From Eubacterium sp. (GTDB taxonomy: Bacteria; Bacillota; Clostridia; Lachnospirales; Lachnospiraceae), in the NCBI GenBank assembly GCA_017475235.1, contig JAFVGA010000006.1, positions 1 to 64,000 on the forward strand: DNA of 64,000 nucleotides, written 5' to 3'. Under the pieces are notes generated by a model. The model searched no databases, had not been told where the DNA came from, and saw nothing but the letters and a program-made list of their open reading frames with translations. Shown here one piece after another: positions 1 through 8,321 of this stretch. Each line of letters begins with the position of its first letter. The first letter of the stretch is position 1. The translations under genes and the position numbers were made by a program.

Positions 1-315
1 GCTGAGATTATACAGAAACTTACAAACATCAAGTACTTGCAACTCAATAAGAAGACTCAGGTTATTAGACCTACACAGTTAGGCGAGATGATTTTTGGTG
101 TGGTCCACGGATCAATCAAATCGCTTCTCAACCCAGAGCTAACGGCTAGTTGGGAGATGGGACTTGATGCGGTGGCACAAGGAAACTTGTCAGCCGATGA
201 GTATATGGAAAAGCTTGATGAGTTTATACGAGTTAGATTTAACAACGTTATAAACTTGAACAATACAGGACAGATGATTGGCTACTATAATTACGTAGCA
301 CAATTCTATAAATAA
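1..315 (+). CDS. topB: DNA topoisomerase III, C-terminal fragment
   Basis: The window opens inside a reading frame, in frame from base 1, that ends at the TAA at 313-315. The 104 visible residues match the C-terminal end of type IA topoisomerase III: a KKTQVIRPTQLGE segment, then NPELTASWEMGLD, then a helix with DEYMEKLDEFI. The PTQLG and SWE motifs are typical of this end of the TopB core. The enzyme relaxes or decatenates DNA through a tyrosyl intermediate; the active-site Tyr lies upstream, outside the window. A TTG at 37 could be mistaken for a start, but the homologous protein clearly continues upstream. glmS begins 12 bases after the stop. Confidence 0.85.
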   Translation, partial: AEIIQKLTNIKYLQLNKKTQVIRPTQLGEMIFGVVHGSIKSLLNPELTASWEMGLDAVAQGNLSADEYMEKLDEFIRVRFNNVINLNNTGQMIGYYNYVAQFYK

Positions 316-327
316 AGGAGAAACATT

Positions 328-2145
328 ATGTGTGGAATAGTTGGATACATTGGCGAGAGAGACTGCTCAGAAGTATTGCTGAATGCCTTGTCGAAGTTGG
401 AGTATCGTGGATACGACTCGGCGGGTATCGCAGTATTTGAGAACGACGAAATCCATGTAGAGAAGGCTAAAGGCGAACTTAAAAATCTAAAAGAGATTGT
501 GGATGCTAACAAACCTGATGGTCATGTTGGTATTGGACATACTAGATGGGCTACTCACGGCGAGCCTTCGGACATTAACTCACATCCTCATGGAAACAAG
601 AGAGTGTCAATCGTTCACAATGGTATCATTGAAAACTATAAAGATATCAAAAAGTTCCTTATCGAAAAGGGATATTCATTTGACAGTGAGACTGATACAG
701 AGACTGTTGCAAAACTTTTGGATTACTATTATGAAGGCGATCCGATTGATGCTATCATCAAGACTTTGAAGGACGTTCGTGGAGCATATGCTTTAGGAAT
801 TATTTTCAAAGACTTCCCAGATAGAATTTTTGCAGCAAGAAAAGATAGTCCGCTTATTATAGGCGTGGGCGACGAAGAAAACTTTATAGCATCAGACGTA
901 CCAGCTATTTTGCAGTACACAAAGAATTACTATCTTCTAGAGCAAGGTGAAATTGCAACTATCAAAGAAGACAGAGTTGAGTTTGTAGATATGCACAAAG
1001 AACCTGTTAAAAAAGAAGTTCAGGTTTCAGATCTTGATATGGACGCTGCAGAGAAGGGTGGATATGAGCACTTTATGCTTAAGGAAATCCACGAGCAACC
1101 AGATGCAGTTAAGACTACAATTGCTCCTAGAATTATTGATGGTATGCCTGATATTTCAGAGTGTGGTTTGACACTTGAAGATTTGAAAGGTTATAGAAAG
1201 CTATTTATTGTAGCGTGTGGTACAGCTATGCATGCAGGAGTAGTTGGAAAGTACGTTATTGAAAAGTTAGCAAGAGTGGAAGTTACAGTTGATATAGCTT
1301 CCGAGTTCAGATATAGAGATCCTATTATTACACCTGAGGATTTAGTTATTGTTATTTCACAGTCAGGTGAGACGGCTGATACAAAGGCAGCGCTTAAACT
1401 TGCACAAGAAAAGGGCGCCAAAGTATTAGGTATTGTTAACGTTAAGGGATCTTCAATTGCAAGAGATTCTGATATGGTAATCTACACACATGCTGGGCCA
1501 GAGATTTCTGTTGCTAGTACAAAGGCATTCTCAGTTCAAATGTCAGTTATGTACTTGCTCGCATTCGAACTAGCATATGCTAAGGGTGAGATATCAGAAG
1601 AAGAATGTAGAAGACTTACAGCAGAACTTGCAAAGGTACCAGAAGTAATTGAGCAGACTATGGACTGCGAGAGTGCATGTCAAAAGGTTGCTTCTAAACT
1701 AATCAAAGCGCAGAGCTTGATGTATATCGGAAGAGGTTTAGACTATGCTCTAAGTATGGAAGGTTCTTTGAAGTTAAAGGAAATCTCATATATCCATTCA
1801 GAGAGTTATGCGGCAGGAGAGTTAAAGCACGGAACTATTTCTTTGATTGAAGATGGAGTTCCTGTAATTAGTGTTGCAACCCAGAGTGCCTTATTAGAAA
1901 AAACTGTAAGTAATATAGTAGAGGTTAAATCTCGTGGAGCATTTACAATTACTGTTGCCAAAGAGGGCGAAGAATTCAACGCAGGCTTAAATGATGAGCT
2001 TATCGAAGTTCCTGCATTAGAAGACGTTCTTATGCCTATGGTTACAGTAATCCCATTGCAACTTATTGCATACTACACAACTGTTCTTAAGGGATTTAAC
2101 GTAGACAAACCTAGAAACTTAGCTAAGTCAGTTACAGTAGAATAG
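328..2145 (+). CDS. glmS: Glutamine--fructose-6-phosphate aminotransferase (isomerizing)
   Basis: 605 residues, the normal family length. It makes glucosamine-6-phosphate from fructose-6-phosphate and glutamine, the first step to UDP-GlcNAc and peptidoglycan. The N-terminal Cys2 (MCGIVGYIG) is the glutaminase nucleophile; HTRWATHG and NSHPH follow. Two SIS sugar-isomerase domains fill the C-terminal half (VACGTAMHAG, SQSGETADT), and the protein ends DKPRNLAKSVTVE as the family does. An AGGAG site precedes the ATG. Only 12 bases separate it from topB, so there is no room for a glmS ribozyme directly upstream. A GlmU-like acyltransferase gene follows. Confidence 0.97.
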   Translation: MCGIVGYIGERDCSEVLLNALSKLEYRGYDSAGIAVFENDEIHVEKAKGELKNLKEIVDANKPDGHVGIGHTRWATHGEPSDINSHPHGNKRVSIVHNGIIENYKDIKKFLIEKGYSFDSETDTETVAKLLDYYYEGDPIDAIIKTLKDVRGAYALGIIFKDFPDRIFAARKDSPLIIGVGDEENFIASDVPAILQYTKNYYLLEQGEIATIKEDRVEFVDMHKEPVKKEVQVSDLDMDAAEKGGYEHFMLKEIHEQPDAVKTTIAPRIIDGMPDISECGLTLEDLKGYRKLFIVACGTAMHAGVVGKYVIEKLARVEVTVDIASEFRYRDPIITPEDLVIVISQSGETADTKAALKLAQEKGAKVLGIVNVKGSSIARDSDMVIYTHAGPEISVASTKAFSVQMSVMYLLAFELAYAKGEISEEECRRLTAELAKVPEVIEQTMDCESACQKVASKLIKAQSLMYIGRGLDYALSMEGSLKLKEISYIHSESYAAGELKHGTISLIEDGVPVISVATQSALLEKTVSNIVEVKSRGAFTITVAKEGEEFNAGLNDELIEVPALEDVLMPMVTVIPLQLIAYYTTVLKGFNVDKPRNLAKSVTVE

Positions 2146-2153
2146 TATTATTT

Positions 2154-2180
2154 ATGGCGGGATTTTGTCTCGCCATTTAA
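2154..2180 (+). terminator. Weak hairpin between glmS and the hexapeptide gene
   Basis: ATGGCGGGA pairs with TCTCGCCAT around a TTTTG loop (9 pairs, one G-U), followed by only TTTAA. The short U-tract suggests partial termination or mRNA processing rather than a full stop. Confidence 0.4.
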
Positions 2181-2193
2181 TATAGGAGAAGAT

Positions 2194-2856
2194 ATGAGTA
2201 ATATTCAGATTAAAGATTTATACGATTTAAATGAAACTATTGCAAAGGATTTGTTTGAGGGAAAAACTTATCCTTGGGAAGTGTTGCCAGAGATTGGAGA
2301 TTTCGTAAAGAAACTTGGCGAGACTTTATCAGATGAGTTTGAACATCCAGAAGAAAACATCTGGATTCATAAGTCTGTAAAGATTGCAAAGACTGCAACA
2401 CTAAATGGTCCATTGATTATTGACGCAGACACAGAAGTAAGACCAGGAGCATTTATCAGAGGAAATGTTTTGGTTGGCAAAAACTGTGTAGTTGGAAACT
2501 CAACGGAACTTAAAAATGTAGTTTTGTTTAATACAGTTCAGGTTCCACATTACAATTATGTGGGCGATAGTATTTTAGGAACTCATTCACATATGGGTGC
2601 TGGATCTATCACATCAAATGTAAAATCTGACAAGACACTAGTTGTAGTTAAAAATGATGGCGAAGAAATTGAAACTGGTCTTAAGAAGTTTGGCGCTATG
2701 ATTGGTGACTATGTTGAGGTAGGATGTAACTCAGTACTAAACCCTGGGACGGTAGTAGGAAGAAATACAAATATTTATCCTTTGTCGCCGGTGCGTGGTG
2801 TGGTGCCTGAGAACAGCATATATAAGAGTGCGGAAAATATTGCAGATAAGAAATAG
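2194..2856 (+). CDS. GlmU-like left-handed beta-helix acyltransferase
   Basis: 220 residues. A short N-terminal helical part (about 1-55, with EGKTYPWEVLPEIGDF) is followed by hexapeptide repeats of a left-handed beta helix (about 58-205), including GNSTELKNVVLFNTVQVPHY and LGTHSHMGAGS, as in the acetyltransferase half of GlmU. The uridylyltransferase half of GlmU is absent, with no GxGTRM-type motif. Such stand-alone proteins are common in clostridia and are often named UDP-GlcNAc pyrophosphorylase, which this architecture does not support. Being just downstream of glmS, it may acetylate glucosamine-1-phosphate or a related sugar; that role is inferred. An AGGAG site precedes the ATG. Confidence 0.8.
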   Translation: MSNIQIKDLYDLNETIAKDLFEGKTYPWEVLPEIGDFVKKLGETLSDEFEHPEENIWIHKSVKIAKTATLNGPLIIDADTEVRPGAFIRGNVLVGKNCVVGNSTELKNVVLFNTVQVPHYNYVGDSILGTHSHMGAGSITSNVKSDKTLVVVKNDGEEIETGLKKFGAMIGDYVEVGCNSVLNPGTVVGRNTNIYPLSPVRGVVPENSIYKSAENIADKK

Positions 2857-2868
2857 GAGGAAGCAACT

Positions 2869-4197
2869 ATGAAACAAGTAGCAAAAAGAATTAGTGTTTT
2901 TGTATTGGCTATTGCTGTGTGCATGACATTGTTTAGTGTCCCAGCACAAGCTAGAGAAATTATTGTAACACAAGGAAACTTTGAAATAACGCTTTATCAA
3001 GATGAAGAATCATATGGTTCAGCTATTATTACGAAGTATACAGGAAATGAAAGCACTGTAGTTTTACCATCAACAGTTACATATAAGAATAATAAAATTC
3101 CTATCCTCGGCGTTAAAGAAGAAGTATTCCAAAATAAACAGTCAATCAAAAAGGTTGTAATACCAGATGGATATCAGTTTATAGGCGAATTTGCTTTTAA
3201 AGGATGCAATAATCTTACAGAGATGGTAATAGGAAATACATTAATGAGTATGGGTCATGCATTTGTTGGATGCCCTAATTTAAAAACATATAGAATAGCA
3301 AACAGTGCGACAAATGATGTCTATTTTGTAAATTCTGGTATGGGAACGATGGAACTTGCTCAAACAACAGATGATCCTAGAGTTGATATTCAGGGCGTAG
3401 AGGCTCATGTTGTTAGAGGTAGTATAGCAGATCAGCAGATTCAAATGATTAATGAATCGTCAAAACGCTTAGGCGGCTATCAAATCAAATTAATCTACGA
3501 AGCTGATCCAACAGGCGACCATGGTAAGAAAGATGATCCAGAACCAAAGAACCCATACGACAAAGGCGCTTCATACAGTAGAGCAGACAAGGCTATCACA
3601 AAGTATTCAAGCGAAAAGGACGTTCCTGGTTCGTTTTATGGATTGCTTCAACTAAAACAGAAGAAGGTTAAGAAAAACGCAATTAAAGTTGCTTGGAAGA
3701 AAGTTCCTGGAGCAGTTAAGTATGCATTCTATGCAACAAACTGTGGTAAGAAGAATAAATATGTGAAACATGGAATCACAACTGGAACATCACGCAACTA
3801 CAAAAAGATTTGTGGCAAGAAGTTAAAGAAAGGTAAATACTATAAGTTTATCGTTATCGCTATCGATAAGAATAACAAAGTAGTATCTACATCCAAGACA
3901 GTTCACGTTGCTACAAAAGGTGGCAAGGTAACTAACGACAAGAGAGTTAAGACTAAAGTTAAAAAGAATAAGAAGACTATTAAAGTTAAGAAGACATTTA
4001 AGATCAAAGCTAAAGAAGTTAAACCTAAGAAGGGCAAAGTTAAGAGACATCGCCCAATCAAATATGAATCACTTAATCCAAAGGTGGCATCAGTTAACGG
4101 CAAAGGTGTTGTAAAGGGTGCCAGCAAAGGAAAAACATACGTATTTGCATATGCACAAAATGGTGTAGCAGCAAAGGTTAAAGTTACAGTAAAATAG
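2869..4197 (+). CDS. Secreted Lys-rich protein with LRR-like, FN3-like and Ig-like regions
   Basis: 442 residues with a clear Sec signal peptide (about 1-28, cleavage after PAQA). Residues about 45-150 resemble BspA-type leucine-rich repeats (VVIPDGYQFIGEFAFKGCNNL). Residues about 255-345 look fibronectin-III-like (AWKKVPGAVKYAFYA). The C-terminus (about 365-442) is a bacterial Ig-like group 2 domain (SLNPKVASVNGKGVVKGASK). The second half is very rich in lysine, as in many exported Lachnospiraceae proteins that may bind the anionic wall or a host surface. No sortase motif or membrane anchor is present. The exact function is unknown. An AGGAGG site lies 8 bases before the ATG; only 12 bases follow the preceding gene. 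Confidence 0.75.
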   Translation: MKQVAKRISVFVLAIAVCMTLFSVPAQAREIIVTQGNFEITLYQDEESYGSAIITKYTGNESTVVLPSTVTYKNNKIPILGVKEEVFQNKQSIKKVVIPDGYQFIGEFAFKGCNNLTEMVIGNTLMSMGHAFVGCPNLKTYRIANSATNDVYFVNSGMGTMELAQTTDDPRVDIQGVEAHVVRGSIADQQIQMINESSKRLGGYQIKLIYEADPTGDHGKKDDPEPKNPYDKGASYSRADKAITKYSSEKDVPGSFYGLLQLKQKKVKKNAIKVAWKKVPGAVKYAFYATNCGKKNKYVKHGITTGTSRNYKKICGKKLKKGKYYKFIVIAIDKNNKVVSTSKTVHVATKGGKVTNDKRVKTKVKKNKKTIKVKKTFKIKAKEVKPKKGKVKRHRPIKYESLNPKVASVNGKGVVKGASKGKTYVFAYAQNGVAAKVKVTVK

Positions 4198-4214
4198 GTA
4201 AAACTTAATAAAAT

Positions 4215-4250
4215 AAGGACTTGTGATTTAGGGTCGCAAGTCCTTTAATT
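4215..4250 (+). terminator. Terminator after the secreted protein gene
   Basis: AAGGACTTGTGA pairs with TCGCAAGTCCTT (one mismatch), followed by TTAATTTT. Confidence 0.7.
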
Positions 4251-4338
4251 TTGCCCTTTTTTATGCTATAATACGCAAGGTTGTTTTGGTATAGGAGATA
4301 CCAAAAAATATGCCTATATAGCCCATAAATGCTATATA
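4244..4338 (+). promoter_or_regulatory. pckA promoter and structured leader
   Basis: An extended -10 (TGC-TATAAT, hexamer at 4267-4272) with a weak -35 TTTAAT 17 bases upstream. The leader carries two perfect hairpins: TTTTGGTAT/ATACCAAAA at 4284-4306 with an AGGAG loop, and TATATAGC/GCTATATA at 4315-4338, ending 2 bases before the ribosome site. Neither has a U-tract. Confidence 0.6.
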
Positions 4339-4351
4339 AAAGGAGGAAAAA

Positions 4352-5956
4352 ATGGCTAATATTGATTTAACAAAGTATGGAATTACTGGAGTTACTGAAA
4401 TTATCCATAATCCATCATATGAGCAGTTATTTGAAGATGAAATGGACCCTACATTAGAGGGTTATGATAAAGGACAGCTAACAGAGTTAGATGCTGTTAA
4501 TGTAATGACTGGTATTTACACTGGTCGTTCACCTAAAGATAAATTCATCGTTATGGATGAAAATTCTAAGGGTACAGTTTGGTGGGATTCAGAGGAATAT
4601 CCAAATGATAACCATCCAGCATCAGAAGAGACTTGGGAAGCATGTAAGAAGATTGCATTAGACGAACTATCAAACAAAAAGCTTTATGTAGTTGATGCAT
4701 TCTGTGGTGCTAACGAAGATACAAGAATGGCTGTAAGATTTATTATGGAAGTTGCTTGGCAAGCACACTTCGTTACAAATATGTTTATTAAGCCATCAGC
4801 TGAGGAGTTAGAGAACTTCGAACCAGACTTTATGGTTTACACAGCTTCAAAGGCTAAGGTTGAGAACTTCGAAGAACTCGGTCTTAACTCAGAGACAGCA
4901 GTTCTATTTAACGTAACAAGTCGTGAGCAGGTTATTCTAAACACTTGGTACGGTGGAGAAATGAAGAAGGGTATGTTCTCAATGATGAACTATTACTTAC
5001 CACTTAAGGGTATTGCTTCAATGCACTGTTCAGCAAATACAGATATGAACGGTGAGAACACAGCAATTTTCTTCGGTCTATCAGGAACTGGTAAGACAAC
5101 ACTTTCAACAGATCCTAAGAGACTTCTAATCGGTGACGATGAGCACGGTTGGGACGACAAGGGTGTGTTCAACTTTGAAGGTGGTTGCTATGCTAAGGTT
5201 ATCAACCTAGACAAAGAGTCTGAGCCAGACATTTACAATGCTATTAAGAGAAATGCGCTACTTGAAAACGTAACAGTAGATGCAGATGGAAAAATAGATT
5301 TTGATGATAAGAGCGTGACAGAGAACACTCGTGTGTCTTATCCAATTGATCACATCGAGAAGATTGTTCGCCCTGTATCAACAGCGCCTGCAGCAAAGGA
5401 TGTAATCTTCCTTTCAGCTGACGCATTTGGAGTATTACCTCCAGTATCAATTCTTACACCAGAGCAGACACAGTATTACTTCCTATCAGGATTTACTGCT
5501 AAGCTTGCTGGTACAGAGAGAGGAATCACAGAGCCAACACCTACATTCTCAGCATGTTTCGGTCAGGCATTCCTAGAACTACATCCTACAAAGTATGCAG
5601 AAGAGTTAGTTAAGAGAATGCAGCAAAGTGGAGCTAAGGCTTACTTAGTAAACACTGGTTGGAATGGAAGTGGAAAGAGAATCTCAATCAAAGATACAAG
5701 AGGTATCATTGATGCAATTCTTAACGGTGCAATCAACAGTGCTCCAACAAAACAGATTCCAATCTTTAACTTTGAAGTTCCAACAGAACTAGAAGGTGTT
5801 GATACAAACATCCTAGATCCAAGAGATACATACGAGGATCCAACAGTTTGGGATGAGAAAGCAAAAGATCTTGCTTCAAGATTTAACAAGAACTTTGTTA
5901 AGTACACAACTAACGAAGCAGGTAAAGCATTGGTTGAAGCAGGACCAATCCTATAA
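4352..5956 (+). CDS. pckA: Phosphoenolpyruvate carboxykinase (ATP)
   Basis: 534 residues, usual for the ATP-dependent family. It interconverts oxaloacetate plus ATP with PEP, CO2 and ADP; in fermenters it often runs toward oxaloacetate for succinate formation. Visible motifs: TGRSPKDKF near residue 55 (substrate-binding Arg), the kinase P-loop [12 protein letters not shown] at about 239-250, and the metal site GDDEHGWDD after it. An AGGAGG site sits 5 bases before the ATG. It is monocistronic, with its own promoter and a strong terminator. The ATP type, rather than the GTP type, is indicated by the length and these motifs. Confidence 0.97.
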   Translation: MANIDLTKYGITGVTEIIHNPSYEQLFEDEMDPTLEGYDKGQLTELDAVNVMTGIYTGRSPKDKFIVMDENSKGTVWWDSEEYPNDNHPASEETWEACKKIALDELSNKKLYVVDAFCGANEDTRMAVRFIMEVAWQAHFVTNMFIKPSAEELENFEPDFMVYTASKAKVENFEELGLNSETAVLFNVTSREQVILNTWYGGEMKKGMFSMMNYYLPLKGIASMHCSANTDMNGENTAIFFGLSGTGKTTLSTDPKRLLIGDDEHGWDDKGVFNFEGGCYAKVINLDKESEPDIYNAIKRNALLENVTVDADGKIDFDDKSVTENTRVSYPIDHIEKIVRPVSTAPAAKDVIFLSADAFGVLPPVSILTPEQTQYYFLSGFTAKLAGTERGITEPTPTFSACFGQAFLELHPTKYAEELVKRMQQSGAKAYLVNTGWNGSGKRISIKDTRGIIDAILNGAINSAPTKQIPIFNFEVPTELEGVDTNILDPRDTYEDPTVWDEKAKDLASRFNKNFVKYTTNEAGKALVEAGPIL

Positions 5957-5967
5957 GAAAAAAATCA

Positions 5968-5999
5968 AAGAGACTTGCAAATTGCAAGTCTCTTTTTTT
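5968..5999 (+). terminator. pckA terminator
   Basis: AAAGAGACTTGCAA and its exact complement TTGCAAGTCTCTTT form a strong stem directly followed by a T-run. Confidence 0.9.
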
Positions 6000-6030
6000 G
6001 TAGATTGTTATGCAAATAAAATATGGAGAG

Positions 6031-6058
6031 TTGTATTATTTGAGTAGAGTTATATAAT
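6031..6058 (+). promoter_or_regulatory. Promoter of 6S RNA
   Basis: -35 TTGTAT (6031-6036), 16-base spacer, -10 TATAAT (6053-6058). The predicted start is near 6065, at the foot of the first hairpin. Confidence 0.7.
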
Positions 6059-6063
6059 ATAAC

Positions 6064-6257
6064 TATCAAAGAAATATTCTTTGATACCCTGACTGTACGG
6101 GCTGCATAATTTGAACCTACAACACATTGAAGGGATTCCAAATCTCTGAGTCGGATGTCAGGCCTCATAAAACCAGTGGAAGGCAGAAGTTCAGATGAGG
6201 TTGCCCACCTAGCCATTGCTAGGAGTCAATGAGCAGTACTTGCAGTTAAGGGAAAAT
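6064..6257 (+). ncRNA. ssrS: 6S RNA
   Basis: Recognised from landmarks I associate with clostridial 6S RNA: TTTGAACCTACAACA, then GGGATTCC, then GATGTCAGGCCTC, GGAAGGCAGA and a GGTTGCCCACCT segment. The ends pair to close the long stem (CCCTGACTG at 6087-6095 with CAGTTAAGGG at 6243-6252). 6S RNA mimics an open promoter and sequesters housekeeping RNA polymerase in stationary phase. The transcript probably begins near 6065, so it carries an extra 5' hairpin (10 perfect pairs, 6064-6086) before the canonical stem. There is no open reading frame here; a minus-strand frame across it is spurious. Confidence 0.85.
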
Positions 6258-6265
6258 AGTTTAAG

Positions 6266-6300
6266 AAAAGAATGTAACTGGACGTTACATTCTTTTTTTA
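6266..6300 (+). terminator. 6S RNA terminator
   Basis: AAAAGAATGTAAC/GTTACATTCTTTT is a perfect 13-base stem with a 5-base loop and T-run, 14 bases after the closing stem of the 6S RNA. Confidence 0.9.
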
Positions 6301-6330
6301 TTGCATAAAACCTTTTAAATTTGGTATACT
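6301..6330 (+). promoter_or_regulatory. Promoter of small ORF and desulfoferrodoxin
   Basis: -35 TTGCAT (6301-6306), 18-base spacer, -10 TATACT (6325-6330), 30 bases before the small ORF. Confidence 0.6.
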
Positions 6331-6359
6331 GTATTTAAGAGAATTCGGAGGATCGTAAA

Positions 6360-6488
6360 ATGGCAAATAAGAAAATGAAAATATCAGATGAAAAACGAAA
6401 TATACTAGCGTTAGTATTTTTTGTTACAGTATTTGTATATGGCGTGTTTGCTTATTTATGTAATTATCTTTTAAAGAAAGAAGACTAA
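6360..6488 (+). CDS. 42-residue single-pass membrane protein
   Basis: An unannotated-size ORF with a good ribosome site (CGGAGGA, 8 bases before the ATG) and its own promoter. The peptide has a basic N-terminus (MANKKMKISDEKRN), one hydrophobic helix (about residues 15-36, LALVFFVTVFVYGVFAYL) and a KKED tail. Stop at 6486-6488; the desulfoferrodoxin start is 16 bases further. I recognise no family. The orientation (basic N-terminus inside) and co-transcription with an oxygen-defence gene are the only clues to function. Confidence 0.6.
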   Translation: MANKKMKISDEKRNILALVFFVTVFVYGVFAYLCNYLLKKED

Positions 6489-6504
6489 ACAGGAGGAAAG
6501 CTAA

Positions 6505-6882
6505 ATGAAATTTTACGTATGTAATCATTGTGGAAATATAATCCGCTTTGAGAAAGATACTGGTGTTCCAGTTATGTGTTGTGGAGAAAAGATGGAAGAG
6601 TTAGTTCCAGGAACTACAGATGCAGCACAGGAAAAGCATGTACCAGCGGTTGAAGTGAATGGTGATGTTGTTACGGTTTTTGTAGGTGAAGTAGAACATC
6701 CTATGGAACCAGAACACTATATTGAGTGGATCATTCTTGAAACAAAGGATATGGAATATAAAAAGAAACTCAACCCTGGTGAAAAACCAGTTGCAGCATT
6801 TATCTTAAACGAGGGCGACGAAGTTGTTGCAGCTTACGAGTATTGCAACTTACATAGATTATGGAAAAAAGAATTAAAATAA
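6505..6882 (+). CDS. dfx: Desulfoferrodoxin (superoxide reductase)
   Basis: 125 residues. It reduces superoxide to hydrogen peroxide without making oxygen, a defence typical of anaerobes. The N-terminal desulforedoxin domain has the four Cys iron ligands (C6, C9, C25, C26). The neelaredoxin-like domain carries the catalytic iron ligands H45, H65, H71, C114 and H117 (in HVPA, HPMEPEH and CNLH), so both centres are intact, as in two-iron superoxide reductases. AGGAGG precedes the ATG. It lies in a short unit with a small membrane ORF and a DUF4190-like gene. Confidence 0.95.
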   Translation: MKFYVCNHCGNIIRFEKDTGVPVMCCGEKMEELVPGTTDAAQEKHVPAVEVNGDVVTVFVGEVEHPMEPEHYIEWIILETKDMEYKKKLNPGEKPVAAFILNEGDEVVAAYEYCNLHRLWKKELK

Positions 6883-6897
6883 TGGAGGAATGTATTA

Positions 6898-7401
6898 ATG
6901 GATGAAAAAAACATCAATGAGAACAATGTTGAAGAAACAGTAGAAGAGAAAGTGGAAGTGACAGTTGAAGAAAAAGTTGAGACTACCGAAACACCTGAAG
7001 CAGAAGTTGAGGCAACACCTGAACCACAGGTAACACCTGAACCACAAGCTGCTCCAGAACCAGAAGTAGGAACAACACCACCACCTTATGGTGAACAGAC
7101 ACCTCCACCATACGTTGAGCAAGAACCAGCTAAAAAGCCAGAAGGTAAGGCTACAGCGTCTATGGTTTGTGGTATTATCAGTGTTATTCCTTGTTGTTGG
7201 GGTGTTGTTACTTTAGCATTAGCAATTATTGCAGTTGCTTTGTCATCATCTTACGTTAAAGAAACTGGAGATGTTGACAATGGCAAAGCTAAAGCAGGTA
7301 AGATTTGTGGAATCATTGGTATTGTTGGATCGGTTATCGGTATTATTTACGCGATAATAGTATTGGCAAACGGTGGTCTAAACAACTTGAACATCCAATA
7401 A
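6898..7401 (+). CDS. DUF4190-like membrane protein with acidic, Pro-rich N-terminus
   Basis: 167 residues. Residues 1-80 are low-complexity Glu/Pro/Thr (PEPQVTPEPQ, two PPPY motifs). Residues about 88-114 and 134-157 are hydrophobic, joined by a short loop (SSYVKETGDVDNGKAKAGK), the arrangement of DUF4190-type proteins. No catalytic motif is visible and the function is unknown. A TGGAGGA site precedes the ATG; it starts 15 bases after desulfoferrodoxin and is closed by a strong terminator, so it is probably the last gene of that unit. Confidence 0.7.
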   Translation: MDEKNINENNVEETVEEKVEVTVEEKVETTETPEAEVEATPEPQVTPEPQAAPEPEVGTTPPPYGEQTPPPYVEQEPAKKPEGKATASMVCGIISVIPCCWGVVTLALAIIAVALSSSYVKETGDVDNGKAKAGKICGIIGIVGSVIGIIYAIIVLANGGLNNLNIQ

Positions 7402-7407
7402 TAAAAG

Positions 7408-7440
7408 AAGAATGCGGCTGTCTAGCCGCATTCTTTTTTT
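7408..7440 (+). terminator. Terminator after the DUF4190-like gene
   Basis: AAGAATGCGGCT/AGCCGCATTCTT, a perfect 12-base stem with loop GTCT and a T-run. Confidence 0.9.
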
Positions 7441-7471
7441 ATGTCAAAAAATAATTAATGAATCTTTGATT

Positions 7472-8314
7472 TTAATCTTTCTCATCTTCGTCTGGAGCCA
7501 CAATCTCTGGGTGTAATAATTTGTTGATTTCATGTCCTAAGAAGAATATGTAAATACAAGCATATGTCCAAAGCATTAGCACAACAAATGAAGCTAAACT
7601 TCCATACATGTATGATGTGTTAAAGAAATAATCAACATAAATGTTGAAACCTAATGAGAAAACTATCCATCCAATTGCACTAAAAAGTGATCCCCAAAAT
7701 ATCTTCTTAAATGTAGCATATTTCCTGTTAGATAATCTATATACCGCTAAGACAAATAATAGGAAGAAAACAAACATTGCTATGTATCGAAAAGTCATAG
7801 ATAAATAACTTGATCCACCTAAATGAGGTGATTGACCTACTATATGTTCAACTGTTTTGTTTCCAAAAATAAGAGCGGACATAGTAATAAGAATAAGTAT
7901 AATGACAGCAAGTGTGTATACCATAGACAATAATCTTGAAACTATAAAGTTCCTATTCTTGTGGAGATTATTGATATTGCTGAGTCCCTCCATAAGAGTG
8001 TGTACGCCCTTTGACGCAGACCAAAGAGCGATAATAGCAGATATCGAAATAGTAAAACCAGAGGCATATTTCGACAAGTAATCAATTAAATCCTTCAAAA
8101 GATCTCTAACACTATGATTGCTGACAGTATTAATTATTTTAATAAAGACTTCTCTACCTGATGGAATAATTGAAACAATATTCAACATTAGAAGTAAAAA
8201 TGGAAATACTGACAATACCATAAAGAAAGAAGTCTGTCCTGCGTGTACATCAATCTTATCTTCTTTAAGGTTGTCCAAAAATGGACATATTTTATTTTCG
8301 TAAAACTTTTTCAT
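7472..8314 (-). CDS. YihY/BrkB-family membrane protein
   Basis: 280 residues with about six hydrophobic segments. The family hallmarks are present: AGQTSFFMVLSVFPFLLLML near residue 25, ALWSASKGVHTLMEGLSNINN near 118, and FWGSLFSAIGWIVFSLGFNIYV near 207, then YGSLASFVVLMLWTYACIYIFFLGHEIN. The name BrkB comes from serum resistance in Bordetella, and the name ribonuclease BN for E. coli YihY was an error; the true role is unknown. No ribosome site is visible: a TATAAT -10 lies only 7 bases upstream of the ATG, so the mRNA may be leaderless. Confidence 0.88.
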   Translation of the reverse strand: MKKFYENKICPFLDNLKEDKIDVHAGQTSFFMVLSVFPFLLLMLNIVSIIPSGREVFIKIINTVSNHSVRDLLKDLIDYLSKYASGFTISISAIIALWSASKGVHTLMEGLSNINNLHKNRNFIVSRLLSMVYTLAVIILILITMSALIFGNKTVEHIVGQSPHLGGSSYLSMTFRYIAMFVFFLLFVLAVYRLSNRKYATFKKIFWGSLFSAIGWIVFSLGFNIYVDYFFNTSYMYGSLASFVVLMLWTYACIYIFFLGHEINKLLHPEIVAPDEDEKD

Positions 8315-8321
8315 ACAAAAA

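Noticed and set aside
316..327. glmS ribozyme upstream of glmS
   Set aside because: Only 12 bases separate the topB stop from the glmS ATG, and the ribozyme needs well over 100 bases.
5965..6216. 83-residue minus-strand ORF over the 6S RNA
   Set aside because: It coincides with the pckA terminator and conserved 6S RNA segments.
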